A stretch of 64,000 nt of DNA from Paenibacillus sp. FSL W8-0186 (GCF_037969765.1 NZ_CP150207.1:2280001-2344000), one strand, 5' to 3'. Counted from the first letter of the stretch, positions 1 to 7,985 are shown. Numbers and translations are program-made. Notes: generated from the letters alone by a model not told the origin.

Positions 1-332
1 ACATGCTGTCCCACGAGGAAATCCTCGTTCTGCTGCAAAAGCTGCGGGATATCCATGCCATGCATTTCGGCTACGCGTCTCAGCTTGCGGATGAACAGCT
101 GATCGCCTTCATGCAGGCGGCGGTGAACCGGCTTGGTGCCGAAGAGCTGCTGACGACCCGCGAGGTGGTCCGGGATTTCATGGATGTGCTGCATATGCTG
201 CACCAGCATCAGGAGCTTTCGTTCGCGGAGCTGCTGGGCGAGCGGGAACGGGAGCATGCAGCGGGCACGGGTGACCGCAAAGACGGAGCGAAGAATGAAC
301 TGGATGATTTCCTGGCGGAGTTTGAGTTATGA
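1..332 (+). CDS. BREX-type (DUF2791) ATP-binding protein, C-terminal end (partial)
   Basis: Only the last ~110 residues are present; the frame runs off the left edge, so the first ATG here is internal. The segment reads like the C-terminal helical part of DUF2791/BrxD-type P-loop ATPases: an EEILVLLQKLRDIHAMHFGY stretch, then LGAEELLTTREVVRDFMDVL, then an acidic tail. The P-loop itself lies outside the window. The stop codon overlaps the start of the helicase by 4 nt (ATGA), so the two are translationally coupled. The ATPase-helicase pairing is known to me from Firmicute defence or stress operons that also carry TerB-N proteins (recollection). The family call rests on similarity by eye. Confidence 0.7.
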   Translation, partial: MLSHEEILVLLQKLRDIHAMHFGYASQLADEQLIAFMQAAVNRLGAEELLTTREVVRDFMDVLHMLHQHQELSFAELLGEREREHAAGTGDRKDGAKNELDDFLAEFEL

Positions 333-2536
333 GCGGATCTAGTTCTTTTTCCCGGCTGGCGCCGTTTATCCAGGAATATATTTACCGGAAGCAATGGGAC
401 AGCCTCCGAGAGGCTCAGGTCGAGGCCTGCCGTGTGCTGCTCGATACGAGCCATCATTTGCTGATCGCTTCCGGCACAGCGTCGGGCAAGACGGAGGCGG
501 CTTTTTTTCCGGCATTGACAGAGCTGTATCATCGGCCTTCCGGGTCCGTCGGCATACTTTATATCGGGCCGCTCAAGGCGCTGATCAACGATCAATTCGA
601 GCGCATAACCGATCTGCTGCGGGAGGGGGAGGTGCCGGTATGGCACTGGCATGGCGATGTCTCCCAGGCGGAGAAAACCAAGCTGATGCAGCGGCCTTCC
701 GGTGTCCTGCAAATTACGCCGGAGTCCCTGGAGGGGCTGCTCATGAACAGGCCGAATGCGATTCCGGCTTTGTTCCATGATTTGCGGTACATTATGATTG
801 ATGAGGTTCATGCGTTCATGGGGGCGGACCGGGGCATCCAGGTGCTGAGTCAGCTAACCCGGCTGGAGCGCATGGCCTCCAGTTCGCCGCGGCGAATCGG
901 CCTGTCCGCCACGCTGAGCGATTACGAGGCCGCAGCCCGCTGGCTTGGAGCCGGAACATCGCAGCCCGTGGAGGTCGTATCTCCCCAAGGCGGACGGAAG
1001 CTGAAGCTGTCGGTGGAGCACTTCTCGTTCCCGGACGCCCGGGATGAGCGGGAGGCCGAGCATTTGGAGCTGGCAAAGCAAAATTATTACAACTTCATCT
1101 ATGACCATACGCACCGAAAAAAAGCGCTCGTCTTCACCAACAGCCGCTCCGACGCCGAGCTGACTACGCTGGAACTGCGGCGGATCGCCGCGAAGCGGGA
1201 GGATCGCGACGTATTTCACGTACACCACGGGAGCATATCGGCGATGCTGCGCGAGGAGACCGAGGCAGCGCTCCGATCCGGCCCGGGGCCGGCGGTGGCG
1301 GCAGCGACGGTGACCCTGGAGCTTGGCATCGACCTTGGCGAGCTGGAGCGGGTCATTCAACTCGGCGCGCCGTACAGCTGCTCCAGCTTCGTGCAGCGTC
1401 TGGGCCGCTCCGGCCGCCGAGGCGATCAGGCGTCGGAAATGATGTTCCTCTGTGCAGAGGAAGAGGATGAAGAGGCGCAGCTGCCTGCGCGAATGCCGTG
1501 GACGCTGCTGCGGGCGATCGCTGTCATTGAGCTGTACGTCCGCGAGCGCTGGGTAGAGCCGCTGGATTTGCGGCGCAAGCCCGTTGGCGTTCTCTACCAT
1601 CAGACGATGAGCACGCTCAAAAGCATCGGCGAGGCAAAGCCCGCCGAGCTGGCGCAGGCCGTGCTGACTCTGCCTGTTTTTCGCGGCGTAGAGCCGGAGG
1701 AATTCAAGCAGCTGCTGCGGTATTTGCTGCAGACAGATCATATTCAGCAGACAGAGGAAGGCGCCTTAATCATCGGGCTTGGCGGTGAGAAGATCGTAAA
1801 CAACTTCCGATTCTATGCGGTGTTCAAGGATGACGAAGAGCATGCGGTTTATAACGGCTCTGAGGAGATCGGCAGCATCACAACCGTGCCGCCGCCGGGC
1901 TATTGCTTCTCGCTGGCCGGCAAGCTGTGGAAGGTGGAAGAAGTCGACAGCAAGCACAAGGCTGTCTATGTCAAATCCTCCAAGGGCAAGGTGGATACGC
2001 TTTGGCTTGGTGCCGGCGGCGACGTCCATACGCGGGTGCTGCACAAAATGCGCCAGGTTCTGCTGGAACAGACGCTGTACCCATACCTGGCTCCCGGTGC
2101 AGCCAACCGATTGGAGCGGGCCCGCAGACTGGCCCGGGAGAGCGGGCTGCTGCGCAGTCCGGTTATTCCAGCGGGCGGCGATTCGCTGTTTATTTTGCCG
2201 TGGGCTGGAAGCAAGCAATTCCGTACCTTGGAGCGCCTTCTGAAGCATAATCTTGCTGAGCCGATGGGATTGCGTCAAGTTGTCCCGATGGAGCCGTATT
2301 ATATGGTCGTTTCAGGAAGAGCGACTGCCGAGGAGCTTCTGGCAGGCATACAATCTGAACTATCCGGGGTTACGGATGCGGAGGCTTTGCTGAATGCCGC
2401 CGAAGCGCCATACCTGGGCAAGTACGACGAATTCGTGCCTCCTGAGCTGGTGCGGCGTGCTTTTGCTGTAGATGGACTGGATGTGCACGGACTGGCGGCA
2501 GCGCTGGCTGCCCATGAATCGACTAAACAGCAATAA
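329..2536 (+). CDS. Lhr-like DEAD/DEAH-box superfamily 2 helicase
   Basis: A 735-residue helicase with all core motifs in order: Walker A ASGTASGKTEAAFF (about residues 48-61), DEVH box in IMIDEVHAF (about 153-161), SAT motif in GLSATLSD, motif IV ALVFTNSRSDAE, motif V TLELGIDLGELE and motif VI FVQRLGRSGRRGD. The roughly 300 residues after the core carry a beta-rich segment (IGSITTVPPPGYCFSLAGK) as in Lhr-type accessory domains. It is cytoplasmic and predicted to unwind or translocate on nucleic acid using ATP. It starts inside the stop codon of the DUF2791 ATPase, so the two probably act in one complex, plausibly anti-phage. Substrate and partners cannot be told from sequence. Confidence 0.85.
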   Translation: MSGSSSFSRLAPFIQEYIYRKQWDSLREAQVEACRVLLDTSHHLLIASGTASGKTEAAFFPALTELYHRPSGSVGILYIGPLKALINDQFERITDLLREGEVPVWHWHGDVSQAEKTKLMQRPSGVLQITPESLEGLLMNRPNAIPALFHDLRYIMIDEVHAFMGADRGIQVLSQLTRLERMASSSPRRIGLSATLSDYEAAARWLGAGTSQPVEVVSPQGGRKLKLSVEHFSFPDARDEREAEHLELAKQNYYNFIYDHTHRKKALVFTNSRSDAELTTLELRRIAAKREDRDVFHVHHGSISAMLREETEAALRSGPGPAVAAATVTLELGIDLGELERVIQLGAPYSCSSFVQRLGRSGRRGDQASEMMFLCAEEEDEEAQLPARMPWTLLRAIAVIELYVRERWVEPLDLRRKPVGVLYHQTMSTLKSIGEAKPAELAQAVLTLPVFRGVEPEEFKQLLRYLLQTDHIQQTEEGALIIGLGGEKIVNNFRFYAVFKDDEEHAVYNGSEEIGSITTVPPPGYCFSLAGKLWKVEEVDSKHKAVYVKSSKGKVDTLWLGAGGDVHTRVLHKMRQVLLEQTLYPYLAPGAANRLERARRLARESGLLRSPVIPAGGDSLFILPWAGSKQFRTLERLLKHNLAEPMGLRQVVPMEPYYMVVSGRATAEELLAGIQSELSGVTDAEALLNAAEAPYLGKYDEFVPPELVRRAFAVDGLDVHGLAAALAAHESTKQQ

Positions 2537-2561
2537 CCAATTAAGAAGCTCAGACCTCCCG

Positions 2562-2604
2562 CACCCCAGTCTAGACAAGAGCGATCTAGGACTGGGGTGT
2601 TTTG
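2562..2604 (+). terminator. Intrinsic terminator after the helicase gene
   Basis: A 10-bp stem CACCCCAGTC/GACTGGGGTG, extended by TAGA/TCTA around the loop CAAGAGCGA, is followed by TTTT. The loop contains the AAGAGCG seen in the hairpins at 25.7 and 59.3 kb. Unlike those, no clear TATAAT precedes it. Confidence 0.8.
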
Positions 2605-2681
2605 CTGTAGGGGGGCACATATATTTAGAGCAGCACAAATTTAATTAGGGCAGCCCATGCGTTAAGGAAAGGAGCGTAAAC

Positions 2682-3227
2682 ATGGAGGAGCAGTGGAGAA
2701 TTGCTGCTTATGATCCTGAGTGGAGAAGCTTATTTCTAGCGACAGGAATGAAGCTAAGAGAAGCATTAGGTGAACAGGCGCTTCGAATAGATCATGTAGG
2801 CTCAACCTCAGTTGCCGGATTAGATGCAAAACCGATCATCGATATCCAAATCTCCGTTACAAATTTCGATGATCTGCAGCTTTTCAAGAAACCGATCGAA
2901 GATACTGGATTTACGTTAAGAAAAGACAATTCGGATAAGAGCAAAAGATACTTTCGTGAGTTACCCGGGAGCAGGAGGACACATGTCCACGTCAGGCAGG
3001 CCGGAAGCTTCGCCGAGCAGATGACTTTACTTTTCAGAGACTATTTAAGAGAACACAAGGAGGATTGCGTGAGATATGCACATGAAAAACACCGACTCAT
3101 GGAGCTGTACAAGCAAGAACGTGCCAAGTATGTGGAAGGCAAAGGGCCGATGATATGGAGCATACTGCACAAAGCGCATGCTTGGTCACAGCGGACTGGC
3201 TGGAGCCCGGGACCATCTGATTTATAA
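2682..3227 (+). CDS. GrpB family protein (UPF0157, nucleotidyltransferase-like)
   Basis: A 181-residue protein of usual GrpB length. The N-terminal YDPEWRSLF, the DHVGSTSVAGLDAKPIIDIQ core and the C-terminal HKAHAW region fit COG2320/GrpB, which has a nucleotidyltransferase-like fold and no firmly established general reaction. The start ATG at 2682 follows AAAGGAG at a good distance. It is preceded by the helicase terminator and followed by promoter-hairpin unit A, so it is probably monocistronic. It opens a run of small accessory enzymes. No signal peptide or membrane segment is seen. Confidence 0.85.
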   Translation: MEEQWRIAAYDPEWRSLFLATGMKLREALGEQALRIDHVGSTSVAGLDAKPIIDIQISVTNFDDLQLFKKPIEDTGFTLRKDNSDKSKRYFRELPGSRRTHVHVRQAGSFAEQMTLLFRDYLREHKEDCVRYAHEKHRLMELYKQERAKYVEGKGPMIWSILHKAHAWSQRTGWSPGPSDL

Positions 3228-3335
3228 GAATAGGCTGACACCGCCATTTAAGAGGGAACTAACGGGAGTTCGGTTTTGGCCAGCCTTCGGCCTAATATTA
3301 ATGCACCCAATGTCTTACGCCAATCGATATGAAGA

Positions 3336-3410
3336 TGTATAATTGTGGAAGTGAGCTCCGGCAACCGTCGCTCCAGCTTAAGACAAGGGCTAGCTGGGGC
3401 TTTTATTTTT
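3336..3410 (+). promoter_or_regulatory. Promoter-hairpin unit A (candidate attenuator)
   Basis: TGTATAAT (3336-3343) followed by TGTGGAAG, then 27 nt after the -10 a hairpin CTCCAGCT/AGCTGGGG (3371-3399) and TTTTATTTTT. The RBS and start of the next gene (3431) come only ~20-30 nt after the T-run, so readthrough at this hairpin would decide expression of the P-loop gene. No good -35 is seen; the TG of an extended -10 may compensate. It shares layout with units at 13.35, 25.64, 51.36 and 59.26 kb. Confidence 0.6.
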
Positions 3411-3430
3411 TATACGGGGAGGCATCTTTG

Positions 3431-3967
3431 ATGAAGAAAGTGCTTGTATTGGGATGTGCAGGCTCCGGCAAATCTACCTTTTCAACACGTTTAGGACATC
3501 TCACCGGACTGTCGGTGATTCATCTTGACTCGTTCTATTGGAAGGCAGGCTGGATCGCTGCAACCGAAGAAGAGTGGGATCAGACGATCGAAGAATTACT
3601 GAATCATGATGGTTACATTATGGATGGAAATTACTCCAGAACTTTAGATAAGAGGCTTATCGATGCGGACGTCGTATTTTTTTTCGATTTTCCGCGTTTA
3701 TTATGCATCTATCGGGCAATTAAACGCAGAATTCTCAATCACGGGCGAACGAGAGAGGATATGGCAGCAGGCTGTAAAGAGAAGATCGATTTAGAATTTT
3801 TGCGGTGGATTTGGAACTTCAGGACAAGAAGCAGGGGCAAAATATTAGAAACGCTTGATCAAGTAAAAGAACAAAAGCAGGTCATTATTTTTAGAACAAC
3901 CAAGGAAGTAAAGGAATATTTGGCCTTAATGGAATCGACAAGGGGGAATGCTTGTGCTGGGAGATGA
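3431..3967 (+). CDS. P-loop kinase-like protein, FlaR/DNA topology modulation family
   Basis: 179 codons from ATG 3431, chosen because GGGGAGG lies 8 nt upstream; an upstream in-frame ATG at 3329 would run through the promoter-hairpin unit. The protein has Walker A GCAGSGKST near the N terminus, a HLDSFYWKAGW segment, and MDGNYSRTL, which together mark the small AAA/adenylate-kinase-like FlaR-related family found widely in Firmicutes. A basic region (AIKRRILNHGRTRED) is consistent with a nucleotide-kinase lid. The substrate is unknown; the historic name topology modulation is not well supported. Its end overlaps the following GNAT gene, so the two are coupled. Confidence 0.8.
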   Translation: MKKVLVLGCAGSGKSTFSTRLGHLTGLSVIHLDSFYWKAGWIAATEEEWDQTIEELLNHDGYIMDGNYSRTLDKRLIDADVVFFFDFPRLLCIYRAIKRRILNHGRTREDMAAGCKEKIDLEFLRWIWNFRTRSRGKILETLDQVKEQKQVIIFRTTKEVKEYLALMESTRGNACAGR

Positions 3968-4463
3968 TCTGAGGACACAGCTGCTTGTTAGACCTGCGCT
4001 GCACGAAGAGGCGCCAATTATTTTGGACTTATGGCAGAATTCGGCTAGATGGCTCAATTCCAAAGGGATCTACCAATGGAGGCCGGAATATTTTAATTTG
4101 GAGCAAGTTTTGGAATTTATGAATGATGGATCGGACGTATATCTGGCCGAATGGAACAACGAAATTGTCGGAACTTATATTTTGACCTGGTCAGACCCGT
4201 TCATTTGGCAGGAGCTTGATAATTCGGAATCCGGATACATACATAGATTTGCAGTTCATAGGGAATATCGGGGATTAGATATTGGAAAATATCTTTTGAA
4301 AAACGCTGAACAGCAGATCAGACTTAAAGGCAAGACATGGATCAGGCTTGACTGCATGGCGGAAAATCCTAGGCTTAATCAATACTACAGAGATTGTGGG
4401 TTTCAATATATTCGCAGAATCGATGGAGAGGGTTGGAGTGCTAATTTATATGAAAAGCAGTGA
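3948..4463 (+). CDS. GNAT family N-acetyltransferase
   Basis: A 171-residue single GNAT domain. The AcCoA-binding region is visible as FAVHREYRGLDIGKYLLKNA (motif A, R/Q-x-x-G-x-G/A variant), with the downstream LDCMAENPRLNQYYRDCGF motif B typical of YjbC/RimI-like acetyltransferases. The gene overlaps the end of the kinase gene by 20 nt. AGGGGG sits too close to ATG 3948, so GTG 3954 (two codons later) may be the true start. The substrate is not predictable; its neighbours are other small-molecule modifying enzymes. Confidence 0.85.
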   Translation: MLVLGDDLRTQLLVRPALHEEAPIILDLWQNSARWLNSKGIYQWRPEYFNLEQVLEFMNDGSDVYLAEWNNEIVGTYILTWSDPFIWQELDNSESGYIHRFAVHREYRGLDIGKYLLKNAEQQIRLKGKTWIRLDCMAENPRLNQYYRDCGFQYIRRIDGEGWSANLYEKQ

Positions 4464-4601
4464 ATCAGCAGGTACACGACGGATATTATGAGAGATTCGG
4501 CTTGACGTTCAAAGAACTTACCCTCAGGCGGATGGGCAGCATATAAGAATTTATAGATGAAATCGTGCTTTATAACGATAATTCGAATAAGGACGGGTGC
4601 A

Positions 4602-4994
4602 ATGAAAAAAATACGGATCGGAGCAATAGTCGTCAGTTTGATTATTGTGTTATTCCTCGGTATTTCGCTGTTTCTAGCCTGCAGGTCAAACGGAGTTTCC
4701 AGCCTGAATTTGCATGAGATTAGGAAAATAGCCTGGAAGAGCGTGGAGAAAAATCAATACGATACGATTACGATAAAGTGGGAAGAAGCTAGAGTGGAGC
4801 TCATCGAATCTAAAGATAAATGGATCATTCCCATAACGGATGAACAGAAGAAGAAGCTGGAGCAGATCAAGAAAACAGACTCCATATTAATCGCAGTCAC
4901 ATTTAATACAGAACAAGATGGGCTTTTAGGTCCTATTGTTCCTATTATCGATCCCAAAACGATGAAGGTTATCGGTTTTTACCCAAGATTTTAA
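4602..4994 (+). CDS. Hypothetical membrane-anchored protein or lipoprotein
   Basis: 130 residues from ATG 4602. The N terminus is MKKIRIG followed by about 20 hydrophobic residues ending LFLAC, which could be a lipobox or just a membrane anchor. The rest is a soluble domain of about 100 residues with no family I recognise (motifs WKSVEKNQYDTI, WEEARVEL). It ends with PIIDPKTMKVIGFYPRF, which suggests a small extracytoplasmic domain. An in-frame upstream ATG at 4557 is less likely because it lacks a ribosome site and would put a polar stretch before the signal. Function unknown. Confidence 0.6.
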   Translation: MKKIRIGAIVVSLIIVLFLGISLFLACRSNGVSSLNLHEIRKIAWKSVEKNQYDTITIKWEEARVELIESKDKWIIPITDEQKKKLEQIKKTDSILIAVTFNTEQDGLLGPIVPIIDPKTMKVIGFYPRF

Positions 4995-5010
4995 TAATGG
5001 AGGAATACTA

Positions 5011-5433
5011 GTGGCATCCAAACTATTAAGAGTGGGAACGATTTATCTTCCTGTTTCCGATCCTAAGCATTCAGCAAATTGGTTTTGCTCAAATCTAGGA
5101 GCGGAATTGGTTTTCTTAGACGAAGGAAATAACCATGCCATCGTTAACCTGGCGCATCAGAGCTTTATTTTGATTCTAAGTGAACGGGGCTTGACTGCTA
5201 ACTTTCAAACTATTAATGACGGATTGATGTTTCCATTTACATTTGAAGTTAACGGGGAAGAAGAATTGATCCAGCTTCGTCATGAACTCTTCGAAAAAGG
5301 CCTGAACGTCGGAGATATCGAAGATAGAGGGCACCCGGGCAAAAATTTCATCATTACGGATCCGGACGGGAACAGATTCGATGTGTGGAGCGAATTGTCC
5401 CCGAAATTTAAGGAGAAATACGGCTTTCATTAA
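5011..5433 (+). CDS. VOC family protein (glyoxalase/bleomycin-resistance fold)
   Basis: 140 residues, GTG start at 5011 with GGAGG 7 nt upstream. Paired beta-alpha-beta modules typical of vicinal oxygen chelate proteins are seen: YLPVSDPKHSANWFCSNLGAELVFLD at the N terminus and ITDPDGNRFDVWSE at the C terminus. Such proteins are metal-dependent dioxygenases, isomerases, fosfomycin-modifying enzymes or drug-binding proteins; nothing here fixes which. It sits 16 nt after the preceding small gene and is followed closely by a GNAT, so it is probably part of one small operon. Confidence 0.85.
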   Translation: MASKLLRVGTIYLPVSDPKHSANWFCSNLGAELVFLDEGNNHAIVNLAHQSFILILSERGLTANFQTINDGLMFPFTFEVNGEEELIQLRHELFEKGLNVGDIEDRGHPGKNFIITDPDGNRFDVWSELSPKFKEKYGFH

Positions 5434-5461
5434 TCCCAAAAACATTGAAGGCAGGTGCTTC

Positions 5462-5890
5462 ATGAAGCAGAACAAGTATGTCCGCTTGGCTGTGGTTGAT
5501 GATGCCCAGGCTCTTGCTCAACTTAATCGTGAATTTAATGGCGTTGAGGCTTCCCTCGCCGATATCGAGCGATGTTTGGCTAATTCAAGCGAAATTGTAG
5601 CGATCGCGATCCTCAATGATGAACCTGTTGGATTTGCTTGTGGTCAATCTTATCAATCATTTTGCTATCGTGAACTTGCAGGAGAAATCACAGAGCTATA
5701 TGTCCGAGAAGGAGCAAGGAGACAAGGATTAGCAGCTGAACTCATTCACGCGATTGAAGCAGAGTTGAAACGGCGGGGCGTGATAACAATCAAAGTTCTT
5801 ACAGGACTGCGCAATGAGGCTGCGATGCAGACCTACACCAAGTCGCATTACGTCAAGAAAAACGAAGTTGTTTTTCAAAAGAATATCTAG
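5462..5890 (+). CDS. GNAT family N-acetyltransferase
   Basis: 142 residues from ATG 5462; the longer reading from 5381 would overlap the VOC gene by 50 nt and lacks a ribosome site. Motif A is clear: ELYVREGARRQGLAAELIHA, with R-R-Q-G-L-A matching the Q/R-x-x-G-x-G/A pyrophosphate-binding loop, followed by LTGLRNEAAMQTYTKSHY. This resembles aminoglycoside- or phosphinothricin-type small acetyltransferases, but the substrate is not identifiable. It lies in a tight run with the VOC protein upstream and the isochorismatase-like hydrolase 22 nt downstream. Confidence 0.85.
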   Translation: MKQNKYVRLAVVDDAQALAQLNREFNGVEASLADIERCLANSSEIVAIAILNDEPVGFACGQSYQSFCYRELAGEITELYVREGARRQGLAAELIHAIEAELKRRGVITIKVLTGLRNEAAMQTYTKSHYVKKNEVVFQKNI

Positions 5891-5912
5891 CCCTATAAAG
5901 GAGTCGTTGAAT

Positions 5913-6455
5913 ATGAAAAATGCAGCACTCTTAGTAGTAGACGTCCAAAATGCATTAGTGCAAGCTAAACCTTTTGAAATTGAAGCCGTTATCAGCAATA
6001 TACAAAGATTAATTTCCACATGCCGTGAAAATAGCGTAGAGGTCATTTATGTCCAGCACGATGATCCCATCGGTGACGAGTTGGAACCTAATACGGAGGG
6101 TTGGCAAATTTATAGTGAGATAAGTCCGCTCGCAAATGAAACGGTGATCAATAAAAAATTCAACTCGGCCTTTAAAGGGACAAATTTAAAAGAATATTTG
6201 GATAGCAAGGGGATTGAGCAATTAATAATTACAGGGATGCAAACAGAGTATTGTATAGATACAACTCTTAAGGCAGCTTTTGAGCACGGGTTTCAAATGA
6301 TGATCCCAGAGAAGACAAACACGACCTTCGATAATGGGGATTTATTAGCCGGCGATTTATATCGTTTCTACAATTTTAATATTTTTAAAGGCCGTTTTGG
6401 GATCGTAGAAAACATTGAAGATACAATTGGCAGAATCAAAGATAAAGGATGTTAA
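5913..6455 (+). CDS. Cysteine hydrolase, isochorismatase-like family
   Basis: 180 residues from ATG 5913, with AAAGGAG upstream. The isochorismatase-like fold shows its catalytic Asp in LLVVDVQNALV, a Lys in NKKFNSAF and the nucleophilic Cys in GMQTEYCIDTT with the family's cis-peptide region just before it. Unlike DhbB further along, it has the Cys of nicotinamidase/amidohydrolase-type members and no carrier domain, so it is not part of the siderophore pathway. B. subtilis YrdC-type proteins are similar. Substrate unknown. It is probably co-transcribed with the upstream GNAT. Confidence 0.85.
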   Translation: MKNAALLVVDVQNALVQAKPFEIEAVISNIQRLISTCRENSVEVIYVQHDDPIGDELEPNTEGWQIYSEISPLANETVINKKFNSAFKGTNLKEYLDSKGIEQLIITGMQTEYCIDTTLKAAFEHGFQMMIPEKTNTTFDNGDLLAGDLYRFYNFNIFKGRFGIVENIEDTIGRIKDKGC

Positions 6456-6474
6456 TCAAAAGTGAGGAAATGTA

Positions 6475-7266
6475 ATGAATCAGGATTTTTTAGCTTCGCA
6501 TATCAAACGGACTAACCGCAACCTGTTTATTTCCATCGTTTTAATTATTCCACTCTTAATTGCTATGATTTTTCTTGGAGGAATAAAGGCAGCATTACAA
6601 ATGCTTGAATATTTGAACGATGGCGATTGGTTTTATTTCTTTATCGATTTGGGGTCTATTATATGGTTATTGGCAGTGGTTGTGCTTTCAGGATTAGCAT
6701 TGGTGCTTACTGGCAAGCTTCTAATCAGGATTTTTAAGGTACAATACCACCCAATACATAAAGCGACTGTAATCTACGGCCAGTTTAATGATGTCTCTTA
6801 TTACATATCCAGCGAGCTATCCCGTCCTGGAACGAAGACATATAAAGAAGTAATTATCATGGAGAATTGGATTATAAAAATCACTACGTTTGGCTTGAAC
6901 ATTCTTAAAATAGCTGATGTGGTATGGGCGTACAATTCAGTTACTAAACATGAGCAGGGTCTTATCGGACCGGGAGTAGTTGCTGCGCCAACCGAGGTGG
7001 CAAAAACGTTTAGCGTGATGATTCATTCCAAAAATCCTATTTTACCGAAGATGAGAATTAGCAGGACGCATGAGCTGGACACCGTCGGGCATAGCGAGCA
7101 GAATGCGCTTGAAGGGGATCGGAAAAGAAACCTGATACTAAATATTCTAGAAGAGCTGGAGCAAAGGCATCCGAATGCCGTTTATGAGTACTCTAAAGAG
7201 CTTGAGGAGCTGTGGACCAAGGATAAAATGCTGTTTATTAGAATTGCCGGATTCACTGTTGACTAG
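6475..7266 (+). CDS. Hypothetical membrane protein with cytoplasmic domain
   Basis: 263 residues, AGGAAA ribosome site before ATG 6475. Two hydrophobic segments are visible near residues 20-40 (LFISIVLIIPLLIAMIFLGG) and 60-85 (IDLGSIIWLLAVVVLSGLAL). A soluble domain of ~170 residues follows, starting YHPIHKATVIYGQFNDVSYY and including a segment about locating an operating cue (IADVVWAYNSVTKHE). That pattern resembles the PH-like domains of small Firmicute membrane proteins, but I cannot assign a family. It is followed by a palindrome near 7351 that may end transcription. Function unknown. Confidence 0.7.
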   Translation: MNQDFLASHIKRTNRNLFISIVLIIPLLIAMIFLGGIKAALQMLEYLNDGDWFYFFIDLGSIIWLLAVVVLSGLALVLTGKLLIRIFKVQYHPIHKATVIYGQFNDVSYYISSELSRPGTKTYKEVIIMENWIIKITTFGLNILKIADVVWAYNSVTKHEQGLIGPGVVAAPTEVAKTFSVMIHSKNPILPKMRISRTHELDTVGHSEQNALEGDRKRNLILNILEELEQRHPNAVYEYSKELEELWTKDKMLFIRIAGFTVD

Positions 7267-7350
7267 AACTAAATCAAATATGAGTTCAACGCTGGAGCAC
7301 TTCATATCGAGGGTAAAGCGAATCGATGATTTGCTGGGAATTTATGAATA

Positions 7351-7369
7351 GGCAGCATGCTATGCTGCC
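7351..7369. other. Short palindrome after the membrane-protein gene
   Basis: GGCAGCAT/ATGCTGCC with a 3-nt loop, lying between convergent genes. No T-run follows on the plus strand, so it may be a weak terminator or RNA-end stabiliser for the gene ending at 7266. Confidence 0.35.
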
Positions 7370-7379
7370 TTCAGATCAC

Positions 7380-7401
7380 AAAAAAACGGCACAGGGTGCC
7401 G
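7380..7401 (-). terminator. Intrinsic terminator of the coat/adhB cluster
   Basis: Read on the minus strand: stem CGGCAC/GTGCCG with a 3-nt loop, then a run of seven T. It lies 49 nt past the stop of the last minus-strand coat gene. Confidence 0.8.
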
Positions 7402-7449
7402 TGGCTTGAGGTCTGGGTGTAGTACCAAGCAGTCCTTAATCTCTGGGGT

Positions 7450-7746
7450 TTACGTCGGAATATTCATTGCGGTTTGTATATTCTGCAAATCCAACTGAAT
7501 TTGCTCGTTTACATTGTAGGGGTGGTACAGATTGCGTTCCATCATGTAAGTGAGGATCATTTCATGAGTATCGATCGCTTCCTCCAGTTGTTTTGCCAAC
7601 ACTGTTTTGATTTCAGGGGTTATACATTCTGTAACGGCCATCGCATAATTTCTAACCCCGCTTTTAGCGTTGATAAGCAAGTCCATCGCAATGACTTCAT
7701 CCGTTAGCTTATTCATTCCTGTAATATATTCTAAAATTGGATGCAT
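7450..7746 (-). CDS. Spore coat protein, CotF-like (YraD type)
   Basis: 98 residues. The helical pattern VIAMDLLINAKSGVRNYAMA, then LAKQLEEAIDTHEMILTYM and NLYHPYN is the ferritin-like coat-F domain, with an H-x-x-I and a YHPY element. Its size (B. subtilis YraD is about 99 residues as I recall) and its place last in a minus-strand run coat-coat-adhB-coat-coat match yraG-yraF-adhB-yraE-yraD. It is predicted to be made in the mother cell during sporulation and built into the coat. It begins 5 nt after the stop of the next coat gene, so it is co-transcribed. Confidence 0.85.
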   Translation of the reverse strand: MHPILEYITGMNKLTDEVIAMDLLINAKSGVRNYAMAVTECITPEIKTVLAKQLEEAIDTHEMILTYMMERNLYHPYNVNEQIQLDLQNIQTAMNIPT

Positions 7747-7751
7747 CTTGT

Positions 7752-7958
7752 TTATCCCCCTTGTTGAGATTTCGACAACAGTCCGTCCAGCTCTTCAAGC
7801 TGCCGCGTAGATATTTGAACGTCATGTTCCAGTATTTGCTTCAGCCCAGGATCCGAGACAAGAGCTTGCATCAGCTTGGATTTAGTCATGCAGACTGTTT
7901 TAAAGGCTGCTATTTCATGTACTTCTAGCGTTTCGTGTAAGGCGAATGATCCGTTCAT
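7752..7958 (-). CDS. Small spore coat-associated protein (YraE type)
   Basis: 68 residues: LHETLEVHEIAAFKTVCMTKSKLMQALVSDP followed by LEHDVQISTRQLEELDGLL. This is the N-terminal half of the CotF/YraG-type helical pair; its partner half is the 98-residue gene immediately downstream. GGAGG lies just before ATG. The same half is encoded by the gene at 9518-9763, so the cluster holds two N-half/C-half pairs flanking adhB. Predicted sporulation-specific coat component. Confidence 0.8.
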   Translation of the reverse strand: MNGSFALHETLEVHEIAAFKTVCMTKSKLMQALVSDPGLKQILEHDVQISTRQLEELDGLLSKSQQGG

Positions 7959-7985
7959 TTGATGTCCTCCTGTTTCAAAAAGAGC

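Noticed and set aside
854..1741. A 295-codon open frame antisense to the helicase gene
   Set aside because: It mirrors the helicase codons, shows no domain, and lacks a ribosome site. The plus-strand helicase motifs are unequivocal.
7450..7958. Frameshift splitting one CotF gene into two
   Set aside because: Both halves have their own start and ribosome site, and the same two-gene split recurs at 9119-9763, matching YraE/YraD and YraG/YraF as separate proteins.
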